The notes under the pieces are model-generated. The model was not told the origin of the DNA. It searched no databases and saw nothing but the letters and a program-made list of their open reading frames with translations. From assembly GCF_017526105.1 (NCBI RefSeq), contig NZ_CP071839.1, positions 3,583,501 to 3,647,500 on the forward strand: DNA of 64,000 nt. The letters run 5' to 3'. The number at the start of each line of letters is the position of its first letter. Positions within the stretch are counted from its first letter, which is position 1. Source of the stretch: Streptomyces cyanogenus. GTDB taxonomy: Bacteria; Actinomycetota; Actinomycetes; Streptomycetales; Streptomycetaceae. A program made the position numbers and the translations under genes. Below, piece after piece: positions 1 through 8,367 of the stretch.

Positions 1-689
1 GTCTCGGTCACGTGCCGCCGCAGGACCGCGCCGGGGTGCCCGCCGCCGAAGGGCGTGAAGCCGGCCAGCAGCTCGTACAGGACGGTCGCCAGCGCGTAGA
101 TGTCCACGGCGGCCCGGGGCGGCAGGCCCTCCACGATCTCCGGGGCCAGGTAGTCCGGCGTACCGATGATCTTCGTGGCGCGGGTCCGCCGCGGCGAGTC
201 GATCAGCTTGGCGACGCCGAAGTCGGTGAGCAGTGCCGGGTGGGCGCCGCCCGGCCCGAGCGGGCCCTGCATGTCGAGCAGGACGTTCTCGGGCTTGACG
301 TCCCGGTGGACGACCCCGGCCGCGTGGGCCGCGGCCAGCGCGTCGGCGACGTCGGCGACGATCGCCACGGCCGCCTCGGGGGCGAGCCGCCGCTCCCGCT
401 CCAGCCGGGTGCGCAGGTCGGTGCCGCGCACGAGGTCCATGACCAGGGCCAGGTCGTTGCCGTCGACCACGAGGTCGCGCACGGTGACGATGTTCGGGTG
501 CTCCAGCCCGAGCAGCGCGGTGCGCTCCTGCACGAAGCGTCCGACGAGTTCCTGGTCGCAGGCGAGGTCCTCGCGCAGCAGCTTGATGGCGACGGGGCCG
601 TCCGGTCCCTCGCCCAGCCACACCGTGCCGGCGCTCCCCCGCCCCAGGATCTGGTTCGCGGTGTACCGGCTGCCGATCTTCCGTGCCAA
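1..689 (-). CDS. pkaB: Ser/Thr protein kinase PkaB-like, C-terminus cut by window edge
   Basis: Eukaryotic-type (Hanks) protein kinase that transfers phosphate from ATP to Ser/Thr. About 230 N-terminal residues are visible, all kinase domain: glycine loop GRGSAGTV (residues 17-24), ATP lysine in VAIK (Lys36), catalytic HRDVKPEN (Asp130), DFG (Asp156) and an APE-like LAPE. The start is a TTG at 687-689 with AGGAG seven bases upstream; translation begins right at the kinase fold, so there is no N-terminal extension. It lies 124 bp downstream of a second kinase on the same strand, matching the tandem pkaA-pkaB arrangement of S. coelicolor. The C-terminus lies outside the window, so a membrane anchor cannot be judged. 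The kinase call is certain; the symbol rests on synteny. Confidence 0.88.
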   Translation of the reverse strand, partial: MARKIGSRYTANQILGRGSAGTVWLGEGPDGPVAIKLLREDLACDQELVGRFVQERTALLGLEHPNIVTVRDLVVDGNDLALVMDLVRGTDLRTRLERERRLAPEAAVAIVADVADALAAAHAAGVVHRDVKPENVLLDMQGPLGPGGAHPALLTDFGVAKLIDSPRRTRATKIIGTPDYLAPEIVEGLPPRAAVDIYALATVLYELLAGFTPFGGGHPGAVLRRHVTE

Positions 690-813
690 GACTGCTCCTA
701 CAGACGCGTGTTGTCGCCAAAACTACGCGTCCGCCGAGCCAACCTTCACCGCGGAGACGGAAATCACCCGGCAGATGTCGACAAATCTCCGAACCAGGCG
801 CCTGAATCGGCGA

Positions 814-2496
814 TCAGTTCCCGCTGCCGGACGAACCGCCGAGATCCTTGACCCAGCCGCCCACCTTGCCGACCCAGTCGCTCATCTGGTCCCAGTAGCC
901 CTTGCCGGTGCCGATCCAGTCCTGCAGCGGGGTCAGCTCCCAGATCAGCCAGCTCGCCACGATCAGGATGACGATCGTGAACAGGCAGCCCTTCAGACAG
1001 CCGAGACCGGGGATCTTCATCGGGTTGGCGCTGCGCTGCCGCGGCGCGCGGGGCTCTCGTACGGGCCGCTGCGGCTCTGGCCGGGCGGGCGGCGCGTACT
1101 GCTGCGGCTGCGGCGGGGCGTACTGCTGGGGCTGCTGTTGCGGATAGCCGTAGCCGGGGGCCTGCGGCGCCCGCTGCCGGCCGCGCGGCTGCGGCTGCTG
1201 GGGCCGGGGCTGCGGGGCCGGGCGGGGCTGCTGCTGGGGCCGGGCGACCTGCCGCTGGGGGCGGCGGCGCAGCGGGTCCTCGTCCGGGTCCAGGTACTGG
1301 ATCTGGGTCTGCTCGTTGCGGTCGCGCGCGGCCCGCAGCTGCGTCTGCCAGGGGTGCGGCTGCTCGGGCTGCTGGTCCTGCTGCTGGTCCTGCCGACCGT
1401 ACTGTCCCGGTCCGACGGGGGGCAGGACGGCGGTGGGGTCGGCGGCGCCGGCCGGGCCGCCGGTGTGCGGGAGCACGCTGGTCGCCGCATTGGGATCGTG
1501 CTGGCCGTACGCCCCCTGCGGCGCGTTCGTCGGCAGCACCTGGGTGGGGTCGGCGGCGCCGGGCACGCCCGGGACGGCGGTCGGGTCCGGGTCCGGGGCG
1601 AGCAGCGCGCCGACGCCCTCGGCGGCGGCGATCTGCGCGGCGTTCGCGTGCACGCCGACGCCCTCGGCGACGACCCGCAGCCCGCGCGCGAGGTTCTCCG
1701 CGCTCGGCCGCTCGTCGGGGTTCTTGCGCAGGCAGCGCTCTATGACCGTCCACAGCGGGTCCGGAACGGTGGAGGGGCGGCGCGGCTCGGCGCTCAGGTG
1801 CTGGTGCAGCACTTCGAGGGCGGAGCCGCCGGCGAACGGCGGACGGCCGGTGACCAGCTCGTACAGCAGGATGCCGGCGCCGTAGACGTCGACGGCGGAG
1901 GTCTGCGGGCGGCCCTCGGCGGACTCCGGGGCGACGTAGGCGGGCGTGCCGACGAACTCGCTGGTGCGGGTCAGGCCCGGGGAGTCGGCCAGGCGGGCGA
2001 TGCCGAAGTCGGTCAGCATCGGGTGCATCTGGCCGTCGCGCTGCTGGAGCAGCACGTTGGCCGGCTTCAGGTCGCGGTGGACGACCCCGTCGGCGTGGCT
2101 CGCGGCCAGCGCGTCGGCGATCTGGGCGGTCAGCAGGGCGGCGGCGACGGGCGTGAAGGGGCCGTTCTCGCGCAGGTAGCGGTGCAGGTCGGGGCCCTCG
2201 ACGAGGTCCATGACCAGCGCCAGCAGATCGCCTTCGACTACCAGGTCGCGGACCCGGACGATGTTGGGGTGGGTGAGCCGGAGCAGTACGGAGCGCTCGC
2301 GCAGGAAGCGCATCACGATGTCCGGGTCGCTCGCCAGCTCCTCCTTCAGGACCTTGATCGCGACCGTCTCTCCCGGCTGGCCGGGCACGGCCGCCTCGGC
2401 GCCCGCGGTCTCGCGCTGGCGGGCACGCCAGACGGTGCCTGTGGCGCCGCGTCCGAGCGGCTCCTCAAGCAGGTACTTGCTGCCGACTGGCCGCAC
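814..2496 (-). CDS. pkaA: Membrane-anchored Ser/Thr protein kinase PkaA-like
   Basis: A 560-residue Hanks-type kinase. Kinase domain at about 8-275 with GRGATGTV, Lys48 in VAIK, HRDLKPAN (Asp142) and DFG (Asp163), then the activation-segment motif GTPAYVAPE. Residues about 290-490 are a Pro/Gln/Ala-rich linker with ADPT-VLP repeats. One transmembrane helix follows (about 500-521, CLFTIVILIVASWLIW), then a 39-residue external tail with no PASTA repeats. I chose the GTG at 2494-2496 because GGGAG lies eight bases upstream and the kinase fold starts at once; longer in-frame upstream translations look non-coding. It heads a pair with the pkaB-like gene and diverges from an FHA-domain gene, a likely phospho-Thr reader of its output (inference). 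Confidence 0.9.
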   Translation of the reverse strand: MRPVGSKYLLEEPLGRGATGTVWRARQRETAGAEAAVPGQPGETVAIKVLKEELASDPDIVMRFLRERSVLLRLTHPNIVRVRDLVVEGDLLALVMDLVEGPDLHRYLRENGPFTPVAAALLTAQIADALAASHADGVVHRDLKPANVLLQQRDGQMHPMLTDFGIARLADSPGLTRTSEFVGTPAYVAPESAEGRPQTSAVDVYGAGILLYELVTGRPPFAGGSALEVLHQHLSAEPRRPSTVPDPLWTVIERCLRKNPDERPSAENLARGLRVVAEGVGVHANAAQIAAAEGVGALLAPDPDPTAVPGVPGAADPTQVLPTNAPQGAYGQHDPNAATSVLPHTGGPAGAADPTAVLPPVGPGQYGRQDQQQDQQPEQPHPWQTQLRAARDRNEQTQIQYLDPDEDPLRRRPQRQVARPQQQPRPAPQPRPQQPQPRGRQRAPQAPGYGYPQQQPQQYAPPQPQQYAPPARPEPQRPVREPRAPRQRSANPMKIPGLGCLKGCLFTIVILIVASWLIWELTPLQDWIGTGKGYWDQMSDWVGKVGGWVKDLGGSSGSGN

Positions 2497-2917
2497 GTCA
2501 CGCGCTCCCTGCTGCTTGCTGTTGCTTGCCTGCGTTCCGGTGTCCGGTGTTCCGCACCACTGTAGTGGGGTCCTTGGAGGCACTACGTAAGCGTTCCCGA
2601 GGATGTTCGAGGGGTCCGGACCGGTCCGGCGGCGGGCTGGACGGGAAGACGCACGTCGCGGTCGCACGGTTGCCGGGACCGGACGTGACCGATCTCAACT
2701 GATCGCCGTCGGCGCACTGGTCAGGCACTTTTGGGGGCAGAGCCGACCAATCAAGATCACTTGTGCCCGGGTCCGGGGCGCGTTGTCGGTGGCAGGTGCG
2801 AGGATGCTGCCAGCAGCCCGCTGGGACGCCTCCGGTGGCTGCTGGCCGACGTGCTCGTGTGGGGTGGGGGGAAGTCCGCGCCCGCGCAGACCCGCGCAGA
2901 AGGGACCGCTGACGCCG
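2497..2917. other. 421-bp divergent intergenic region
   Basis: Control region between the pkaA-like kinase (minus) and the FHA/ATPase gene (plus). An open frame from an ATG at 2603 runs into the FHA gene, but its composition (Arg/Gly/Cys-rich, no domain) looks like translated non-coding DNA. On the minus strand TACAGT (2559-2564) could be a -10 box for the kinase gene, without a good -35 box. I see no convincing plus-strand promoter and no RNA element. Confidence 0.4.
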
Positions 2918-5900
2918 ATGCAGATCCGGCTGACCGTCGTAGACCCGCTCGGCCCGGCCCCGCAGCGGGGCCGCGCCGTGAGCCGCGACGTGCTGGTCAC
3001 GGCGCCCGCGGGCACGGAGCTGGCCGCGGTCGCGTCGGCGCTGGCCGGGGCGGTCACCGGCGAGGGCGGAGCGGGGCGGGAGGCCGGCGGCGCGTCCGTG
3101 GTGCTGTACGCGGGCACCGAGCGGCTCGACCCCCGGCGCAGCACCCTCGGCGAACCGCCGCTGACCGACGGCGCCGTGCTCTCCCTCGGCGCGCCGGCCG
3201 CCCCCGAGCCCCACCCCGAGCTGGACGAGGCCCCGACCCAGCTGCACGTGGTCGCCGGACCGGACGCGGGCGGGGTGCATCTGCTGCACGGCGGCCGGAT
3301 CACCGTCGGACGCTCCGCCGACGCGGACGTCCCGCTGGACGACCCCGACGTGTCCCGCCTGCACTGCGTGGTCACCGTCGACGCGGACGGCCGGGTCTCC
3401 GTCGCCGACCTCGGCTCCACGAACGGCACGTCGCTCGACGGCGTGCGGGTCTCGGAGCAGCCGGTGCGGGTTCCCGCCGGGGGTCTGCTGCGGATAGGGG
3501 AGTCGGCGCTGCGGGTCGCCCCGTGCGGGGGTCCCGGGATGCGGGTGCGGACGGTCGCCGACGGGGAGGGCTGCATACGGGTCGTAGCGGGTGGCGGATC
3601 AGCTGCAGCGTCCGGTGCCTCCGGTACTCCCGGTGCGCTTGGTGCTGCCGGTGCTGCCGGTGCGCTTGGTGCTGCCGGTGCTGCCGGTGCTGCCGGTGCT
3701 GCCGGTGCTGCCGCGAGGGATGCGTCTCCCGGTGCCGGTGGTTTCGGCGAGGGGCCGGCCGCGGTGGACGGCTCGGGAGGCTCCGGGGCACGGCTTTCCC
3801 CTTCGGCCGGTGCCGGGCACCCGACCGGCGGGACCGAGGCGTCGCCGCTCGCCGGTGAGGGGCGCCTCGGCCGGGCGGAAGGTGTCTCGTCGGCCGGTGC
3901 GGGGCGGTCCCGAGGGGACGCGTCCGCTTCCGGTGGGGCGGGAGCCCCTTCCGGTCGGGCGGCCGCGCAGCATGCCTACGGTCCCGATGGCGCCGCCGGC
4001 TGGGACGCGGGGGCGCAGGAGCACCGGCGGGGGCCGTCTGCGGTGGTGCCCGGGCAGGCCGGCGCGCCGAGTGCGGAGAGCCGGAGCGGGGCGGCCGGCG
4101 GGGACACCCACGCGGGGCGCTACGGGGTCGCCGGTGAGGATCCGCGGGCGGGCGGGCGCGAGGGGACGCCCCTCAGGGGTACCGACGCCCCGCAGGCCGC
4201 CCGGCGACGCGGCCTCGGGGCCTGGGCGCGCCGGCTGGCCGGCGGACGCGGCGAGCAGCCGGCCGGCCCCGGGACGTACGCCGGCACGGCCGCCCGCGCC
4301 GGCGCGGCACCGACAGCCGGTGTCCCGAGGCAGCCGGAGGCCTGGCCGGACCCGGCCGCCCTGCTGCTGACCGCGCTGGGCCCCGGGCCCCGCCTGTGGG
4401 AGCGCGGGCCAGGACACCCCGAGGCGCTGACCGTGCGCCTCGGCACGGCCGACCGCAGCGCCCCGGACGGCTCGGGTCTGCTGCCTGCGGTACCGGTGAC
4501 CGCCGCGCTGCGCGAGGCGGGCGCGCTGGGCCTGGCCGGCCCGCGTCCCCGGCTGTCCGGGCTGGCCCGCGCGGTGCTGGCCCAGCTCGCCGCGCTGCAC
4601 TCCCCCGACCTGCTCGAAATCGTGCTGATCAGCGCGGACCACTCGCGGCCTGTGGCGGACCGCACGGCCGAGTGGGCCTGGCTGGGCTGGCTGCCGCACG
4701 TCCGGCCGGGGCACGGCCAGGACTGCCGTCTGCTGCTGGCCTACGACCGCGAACAGGCGGCGGCCCGCACCGAGGAGCTGCTGCGCCGCCTGGACGACCA
4801 CGCGGCCACGGGCCGCACCGCGGCCCACCCCGCCCCGGCCCGCGCCACCGGCCCCACGCCGGCCCCCGCCCACCAGGGACCGACCGCACCCTCCGGCACC
4901 CCCGCCGGGACGCCGGTCACCCCCGGACACGCCCCGCGCCCCGCGGACACCGGCACCCCCGCCCAGGGCGCTCCCTCCCCCGGCAGCACCGCCGACCGGG
5001 AGGCCACCTCGCCCCGGCGGCCCTCCTGGGCCAAGGAGGACGCCGGTGCCGGCGGTGCCCGAGGCTTCGCGGGGCCCTACACGATCGTCGTCGTGGACGG
5101 GGATCCGGGCGGCTCGGCGCTGCGGGACGCGCTCGCGCGGCTGGCCGTGGCCGGGCCGCGGGCCGGTATCCACGTGGTGTGTCTCGCCGAGACCGAGACC
5201 GCCTCGCCGGCCTCCCCGGTGACACGGACGTACGAGGCCGCCTGCGCGGTGACGCCGACGTTCCGGCACTGCGGTGCCGTGGCGCTGCTGAGCGGGGACG
5301 TCGCGGCCGCGCTGCAACTGCTGCGGGTGGCGCCGGGCGGTCCTGTCGGCACCGGCACGCGCGCCGCCGTCGACGCGGTCTCCGCCGCCTGGGCGGAGCG
5401 GTTCGCGCGGGCGCTGGCGCCGCTGCGCCCGGACGGCCCGCCCGATGAGCGGCACGCGCGCGTGACCACGCCGCTGCCCCGGTCGGCGCGGCTGCTGGAC
5501 GAGCTGGGCCTGGCCCGCGCCACCCCGGCGTCGCTGATGGCGCGCTGGGCGGACGCGGCCGACGACACGGAGTCGCTGGGCGGGCGGGCGCGGGCGGTGC
5601 TGGGCGCCGGGCCGCGCGGTCCGGTCACCGCGGACCTGGTGGCCGAGGGCCCGCACCTGCTGATCGAGGGCCCGGCCGGCAGTGGCCGTACCGAACTGCT
5701 GCGGGCCGTGGTCGCCTCGCTGGCCGCCGCCGAGCGCCCGGACCGGCTGGCGATGGTGCTGCTCGACGGCCGGGACGGCGTCGGCACGGGCGCCGGCCGT
5801 GGTGAGGGCCTGCGTGTGTGCACCGACATACCGCATGTCACCACGCACCTGATCGCCAACGACCCCGTGCGCATGCGGGAGTTCGCCCAGTCGCTGGCCG

Positions 5901-6718
5901 CCGAGCTGAAGCGCCGGGCGGAGTTGCTGGGCCGGACGGACTTCGCCCGGTGGCACGCCGGGCAGGAGGTGTCCGGCCGGCTGGTGGCCCAGCGCACGCC
6001 CACCTCGGGCCACGCCGGTTCCGCATCCGGCCACGCCGGTTCCGCACCCGGCTCCGTCTCCGGTACCGCATCCGCCGCCGGCCACGCCGGTTCCGCATCC
6101 GGCTCTGTTTCCGGTTCCGCCTCCGGTGACATCGAGTCGCCGCCCAGCTCCACCCTGCGGCTGCGGCCGGGCGCGGCGTCCCGGCAGCAGGCCGCGGCCG
6201 CACCGCCGTTGCCCCGGCTGGTGGTGGTCGTCGACGATCTGGACGCGCTGGTCTCCCCCGCCCTCGGCTCGCCGGGCCGGCCCGCCGCCGGCTCGGTGAT
6301 ACGCGCGCTGGAGGCGGTGGCCCGCGACGGCGAGCGGCTCGGCGTGCACCTGGTGGCGGCGGCCGGGACCGGCGGCCGTACGGCGGAGTCCGAGCCGGCG
6401 CGCCGGGCGTCCCTGCGGGTCACGCTGGACACCCCGCAGCCGGGGCCGGACCAGCCGGCGCCGGGGCGGGGCACGCTGGCGTACGCGGACGGGCGGACCG
6501 TGGGCTTCCAGGGCGGCCGGGTGACGGGCCGTATCCCGCGTACCGCGACCCAGCGGCCCACGGTCGTCCCGCTGGACTGGCAGCGCATGGGCGATCCGCC
6601 GGCCCGCCGGCCCGTGCGGGAGCTGGGCAACGGCCCGACCGACCTGGCGCTGCTGGCGAGCGCCGTGGAGCGGGCCGCCCGCGAGGTCGCGGCGGCGCAG
6701 GTGCCGTCCCTGCTCTGA
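2918..6718 (+). CDS. FHA-domain protein with EssC/EccC-like FtsK/SpoIIIE ATPase region
   Basis: About 1266 residues. Residues 1-95 look like a small beta-rich domain. An FHA phosphothreonine-binding domain follows at about 105-200 (GRSADADV, SRLHC, STNGT motifs). Residues about 220-490 are Gly/Ala-rich low complexity. The rest resembles the cytoplasmic part of type VII secretion ATPases EssC/EccC: LWERGPGHPE, a WLGWLPHVRPG segment, then an FtsK-type domain with GPAGSGRTE (about 919-927) and VVVVDDLDAL (about 1100). The Walker A lysine is Arg, the DYKGG-like motif is DGRDG, and no transmembrane segments are visible. ATG 2918 is preferred because the domain content starts there, with AGGG about 14 bases upstream. 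The neighbouring kinases suggest a phospho-regulated partner. I see no Esx/WXG100 genes nearby, so a secretion role is unproven. Confidence 0.8.
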   Translation: MQIRLTVVDPLGPAPQRGRAVSRDVLVTAPAGTELAAVASALAGAVTGEGGAGREAGGASVVLYAGTERLDPRRSTLGEPPLTDGAVLSLGAPAAPEPHPELDEAPTQLHVVAGPDAGGVHLLHGGRITVGRSADADVPLDDPDVSRLHCVVTVDADGRVSVADLGSTNGTSLDGVRVSEQPVRVPAGGLLRIGESALRVAPCGGPGMRVRTVADGEGCIRVVAGGGSAAASGASGTPGALGAAGAAGALGAAGAAGAAGAAGAAARDASPGAGGFGEGPAAVDGSGGSGARLSPSAGAGHPTGGTEASPLAGEGRLGRAEGVSSAGAGRSRGDASASGGAGAPSGRAAAQHAYGPDGAAGWDAGAQEHRRGPSAVVPGQAGAPSAESRSGAAGGDTHAGRYGVAGEDPRAGGREGTPLRGTDAPQAARRRGLGAWARRLAGGRGEQPAGPGTYAGTAARAGAAPTAGVPRQPEAWPDPAALLLTALGPGPRLWERGPGHPEALTVRLGTADRSAPDGSGLLPAVPVTAALREAGALGLAGPRPRLSGLARAVLAQLAALHSPDLLEIVLISADHSRPVADRTAEWAWLGWLPHVRPGHGQDCRLLLAYDREQAAARTEELLRRLDDHAATGRTAAHPAPARATGPTPAPAHQGPTAPSGTPAGTPVTPGHAPRPADTGTPAQGAPSPGSTADREATSPRRPSWAKEDAGAGGARGFAGPYTIVVVDGDPGGSALRDALARLAVAGPRAGIHVVCLAETETASPASPVTRTYEAACAVTPTFRHCGAVALLSGDVAAALQLLRVAPGGPVGTGTRAAVDAVSAAWAERFARALAPLRPDGPPDERHARVTTPLPRSARLLDELGLARATPASLMARWADAADDTESLGGRARAVLGAGPRGPVTADLVAEGPHLLIEGPAGSGRTELLRAVVASLAAAERPDRLAMVLLDGRDGVGTGAGRGEGLRVCTDIPHVTTHLIANDPVRMREFAQSLAAELKRRAELLGRTDFARWHAGQEVSGRLVAQRTPTSGHAGSASGHAGSAPGSVSGTASAAGHAGSASGSVSGSASGDIESPPSSTLRLRPGAASRQQAAAAPPLPRLVVVVDDLDALVSPALGSPGRPAAGSVIRALEAVARDGERLGVHLVAAAGTGGRTAESEPARRASLRVTLDTPQPGPDQPAPGRGTLAYADGRTVGFQGGRVTGRIPRTATQRPTVVPLDWQRMGDPPARRPVRELGNGPTDLALLASAVERAAREVAAAQVPSLL
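3632..3712 (+). repeat. Nine tandem 9-bp units inside the FHA gene
   Basis: Nine direct 9-bp units: GGTGCGCTT, two GGTGCTGCC, GGTGCGCTT, then five GGTGCTGCC. They encode collagen-like triplets (GAL or GAA) in the linker after the FHA domain. The unit length keeps the frame, so copy number can change by slippage without disrupting the protein. Confidence 0.9.
6008..6129 (+). repeat. Imperfect 21-bp repeats encoding GHAGSAS-type linker within the ATPase region
   Basis: Copies of GGCCACGCCGGTTCCGCAYCC start at 6008, 6029 and 6080, with related Ser/Gly-rich units between and after them. They encode a Gly-Ser-Ala-rich stretch (about residues 1030-1070) lying between the Walker A-like and Walker B-like motifs of the same ATPase domain. 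The frame is preserved. Confidence 0.85.
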
Positions 6719-6980
6719 GGCTTCCGGGAAGGCGCTCGGGGAAGTCGGCGGAGGCCCGTCATCCCTCCAGGTGAACCTGCCGCCTCCCCGGCGGGACCGC
6801 CCCGCCCCTGGCCCCCGCGAACCCGCACGCATACACCCCTGGTCACGAGCCGGTCACGATGAGCCGGTGGACAGGGCAGGCGCTCTTGCCCGCCCCGAGC
6901 GGCCCGGCGTACACCGGAGCGCACGGGACAGAGTTCTGACGTTCAGCAGCGTTCAACGAAGAACGACGAACGGGGAAGTG

Positions 6981-8360
6981 ATGCACAGCAAGAGCAGCAC
7001 GTTCCGGACACACAGGGCCGTCACCACACTCGCCGCACTGCTCGCGGGAGCGCTCGCGCTCTCCGCCTGCTCCGGCAGTGACAACGACAAGAAGGGCAAC
7101 GGGGACAGGAGCAGCGGAGCCACCGGCTCCACCGTGACCCTGCCGAAGCTGAACGGCGCCCGTCTGGAGGTGGCCGCCGTCTGGACCGGCGGGGAGCAGG
7201 CCAACTTCAAGAAGGTGCTCGCCGAGTTCGAGAAGCGGACCGGCGCCCACGTCACGTTCGTACCCGCGCAGGACCCGATCATCAACTTCCTCGGTTCGAA
7301 GATCGCGGGCGGTCAGCCGCCGGACGTCGCGCTGCTCCCGCAGCCCGGCGCCATCAAGCAGGCGGTCGAGAAGGGCTGGGCCAAACCCCTCGGACCGGAG
7401 GCGCGCAAGGAGCTGGCCGAGAACTACGCGCAGGGCTGGCAGGACATCGGCAAGGTCGGCGGCAAACCGTACGGCGTCTACTACAAGGCCGCCAACAAGT
7501 CGCTGATCTGGTACAACGCCAAGGTCTTCGAGAACGCGGGCGCCCAGGAGCCGAAGACCTGGCAGAACCTGCTGACCGCCTCGCGCGCGGTGTACGACTC
7601 GGGTGTCACCCCGTTCTCGGTGGCCGGCGCGGACGGCTGGCCGCTGACCGACTGGTTCGAGAACGTGTACCTGTCGCAGGCGGGCCCGGAGAAGTACGAC
7701 CAGCTCGCCCAGCACAAGATCAAGTGGACCGATCCGTCGGTGAAACAGGCGCTGACCACACTCGCCCAGATCTGGGGAAAGAAGGACTACCTGGCCGGCG
7801 GCCAGACCGGTGCGCTCCAGACGGAGTTCCCGCAGTCGGTCACCCAGACCTTCACCGGCGGCGACCAGCCGAAGTCCGCGATGGTGTACGAGGGCGACTT
7901 CGTGCAGGTGAACATCGGGGAGACCAAGGCGAAGGTGGGCACGGACGCGAAGGTGTTCCCGTTCCCGGCGGTCGGTTCGAGCGCGCCGGTGGTCTCCGGC
8001 GGTGACGCGGCGGTGATCCTGAAGGACTCCAAGGCGGCACAGGCCCTGGTCACGTTCCTCGCCTCCCCGGACGCGGCCACGATCCAGGCGAAGCTCGGCG
8101 GGTATCTCTCGCCGAACAAGAACGTGCCGATCTCGGCGTACCCGAACGCGGTGCAGCAGAAGATCGCCAAGGCGCTGATCGCGTCCGGCGACGACTTCCG
8201 CTTCGACATGTCCGACCAGGCCCCGCAGGCCTTCGGCGGGACGCCCGGCAAGGGCGAGTGGAAGGACCTCCAGGACTTCCTGAAGAACCCCACGGACGTC
8301 GCGGGCGCCCAGGCGAAGCTGGAGAAGGACGCGGCAGCGGCCTACGGGAACGGGGGCTGA
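6981..8360 (+). CDS. ABC transporter sugar-binding lipoprotein
   Basis: A 459-residue extracellular solute-binding protein (family 1, carbohydrate type). A basic N-terminus and hydrophobic segment end in the lipobox LSAC (Cys30), so it should be lipid-anchored outside the membrane and deliver a sugar to the permeases encoded next. Typical SBP motifs include an early WTGGEQANFKKVLAEFEKRTG-like segment (about residue 60), PDVALLPQPG (about 113) and YYKAANKSLIWYN (about 167). The ATG at 6981 follows GGGGAAG. The next gene starts seven bases after the stop, so the three genes form an operon. The substrate cannot be read from sequence; an oligosaccharide or glycoside is likely. No ATPase gene follows, which fits shared use of MsiK. 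Confidence 0.9.
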   Translation: MHSKSSTFRTHRAVTTLAALLAGALALSACSGSDNDKKGNGDRSSGATGSTVTLPKLNGARLEVAAVWTGGEQANFKKVLAEFEKRTGAHVTFVPAQDPIINFLGSKIAGGQPPDVALLPQPGAIKQAVEKGWAKPLGPEARKELAENYAQGWQDIGKVGGKPYGVYYKAANKSLIWYNAKVFENAGAQEPKTWQNLLTASRAVYDSGVTPFSVAGADGWPLTDWFENVYLSQAGPEKYDQLAQHKIKWTDPSVKQALTTLAQIWGKKDYLAGGQTGALQTEFPQSVTQTFTGGDQPKSAMVYEGDFVQVNIGETKAKVGTDAKVFPFPAVGSSAPVVSGGDAAVILKDSKAAQALVTFLASPDAATIQAKLGGYLSPNKNVPISAYPNAVQQKIAKALIASGDDFRFDMSDQAPQAFGGTPGKGEWKDLQDFLKNPTDVAGAQAKLEKDAAAAYGNGG

Positions 8361-8367
8361 TCCGGCC

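Noticed and set aside
2603..2917. In-frame N-terminal extension of the FHA protein from ATG 2603
   Set aside because: The extension reads as translated non-coding DNA, and a domain-like sequence starts only at ATG 2918.
3599..6832. Long minus-strand open frame opposite the FHA/ATPase gene
   Set aside because: High-GC codon bias keeps antisense frames open; the product is low-complexity Arg/Gly without domains, while the plus strand has clear FHA and ATPase motifs.
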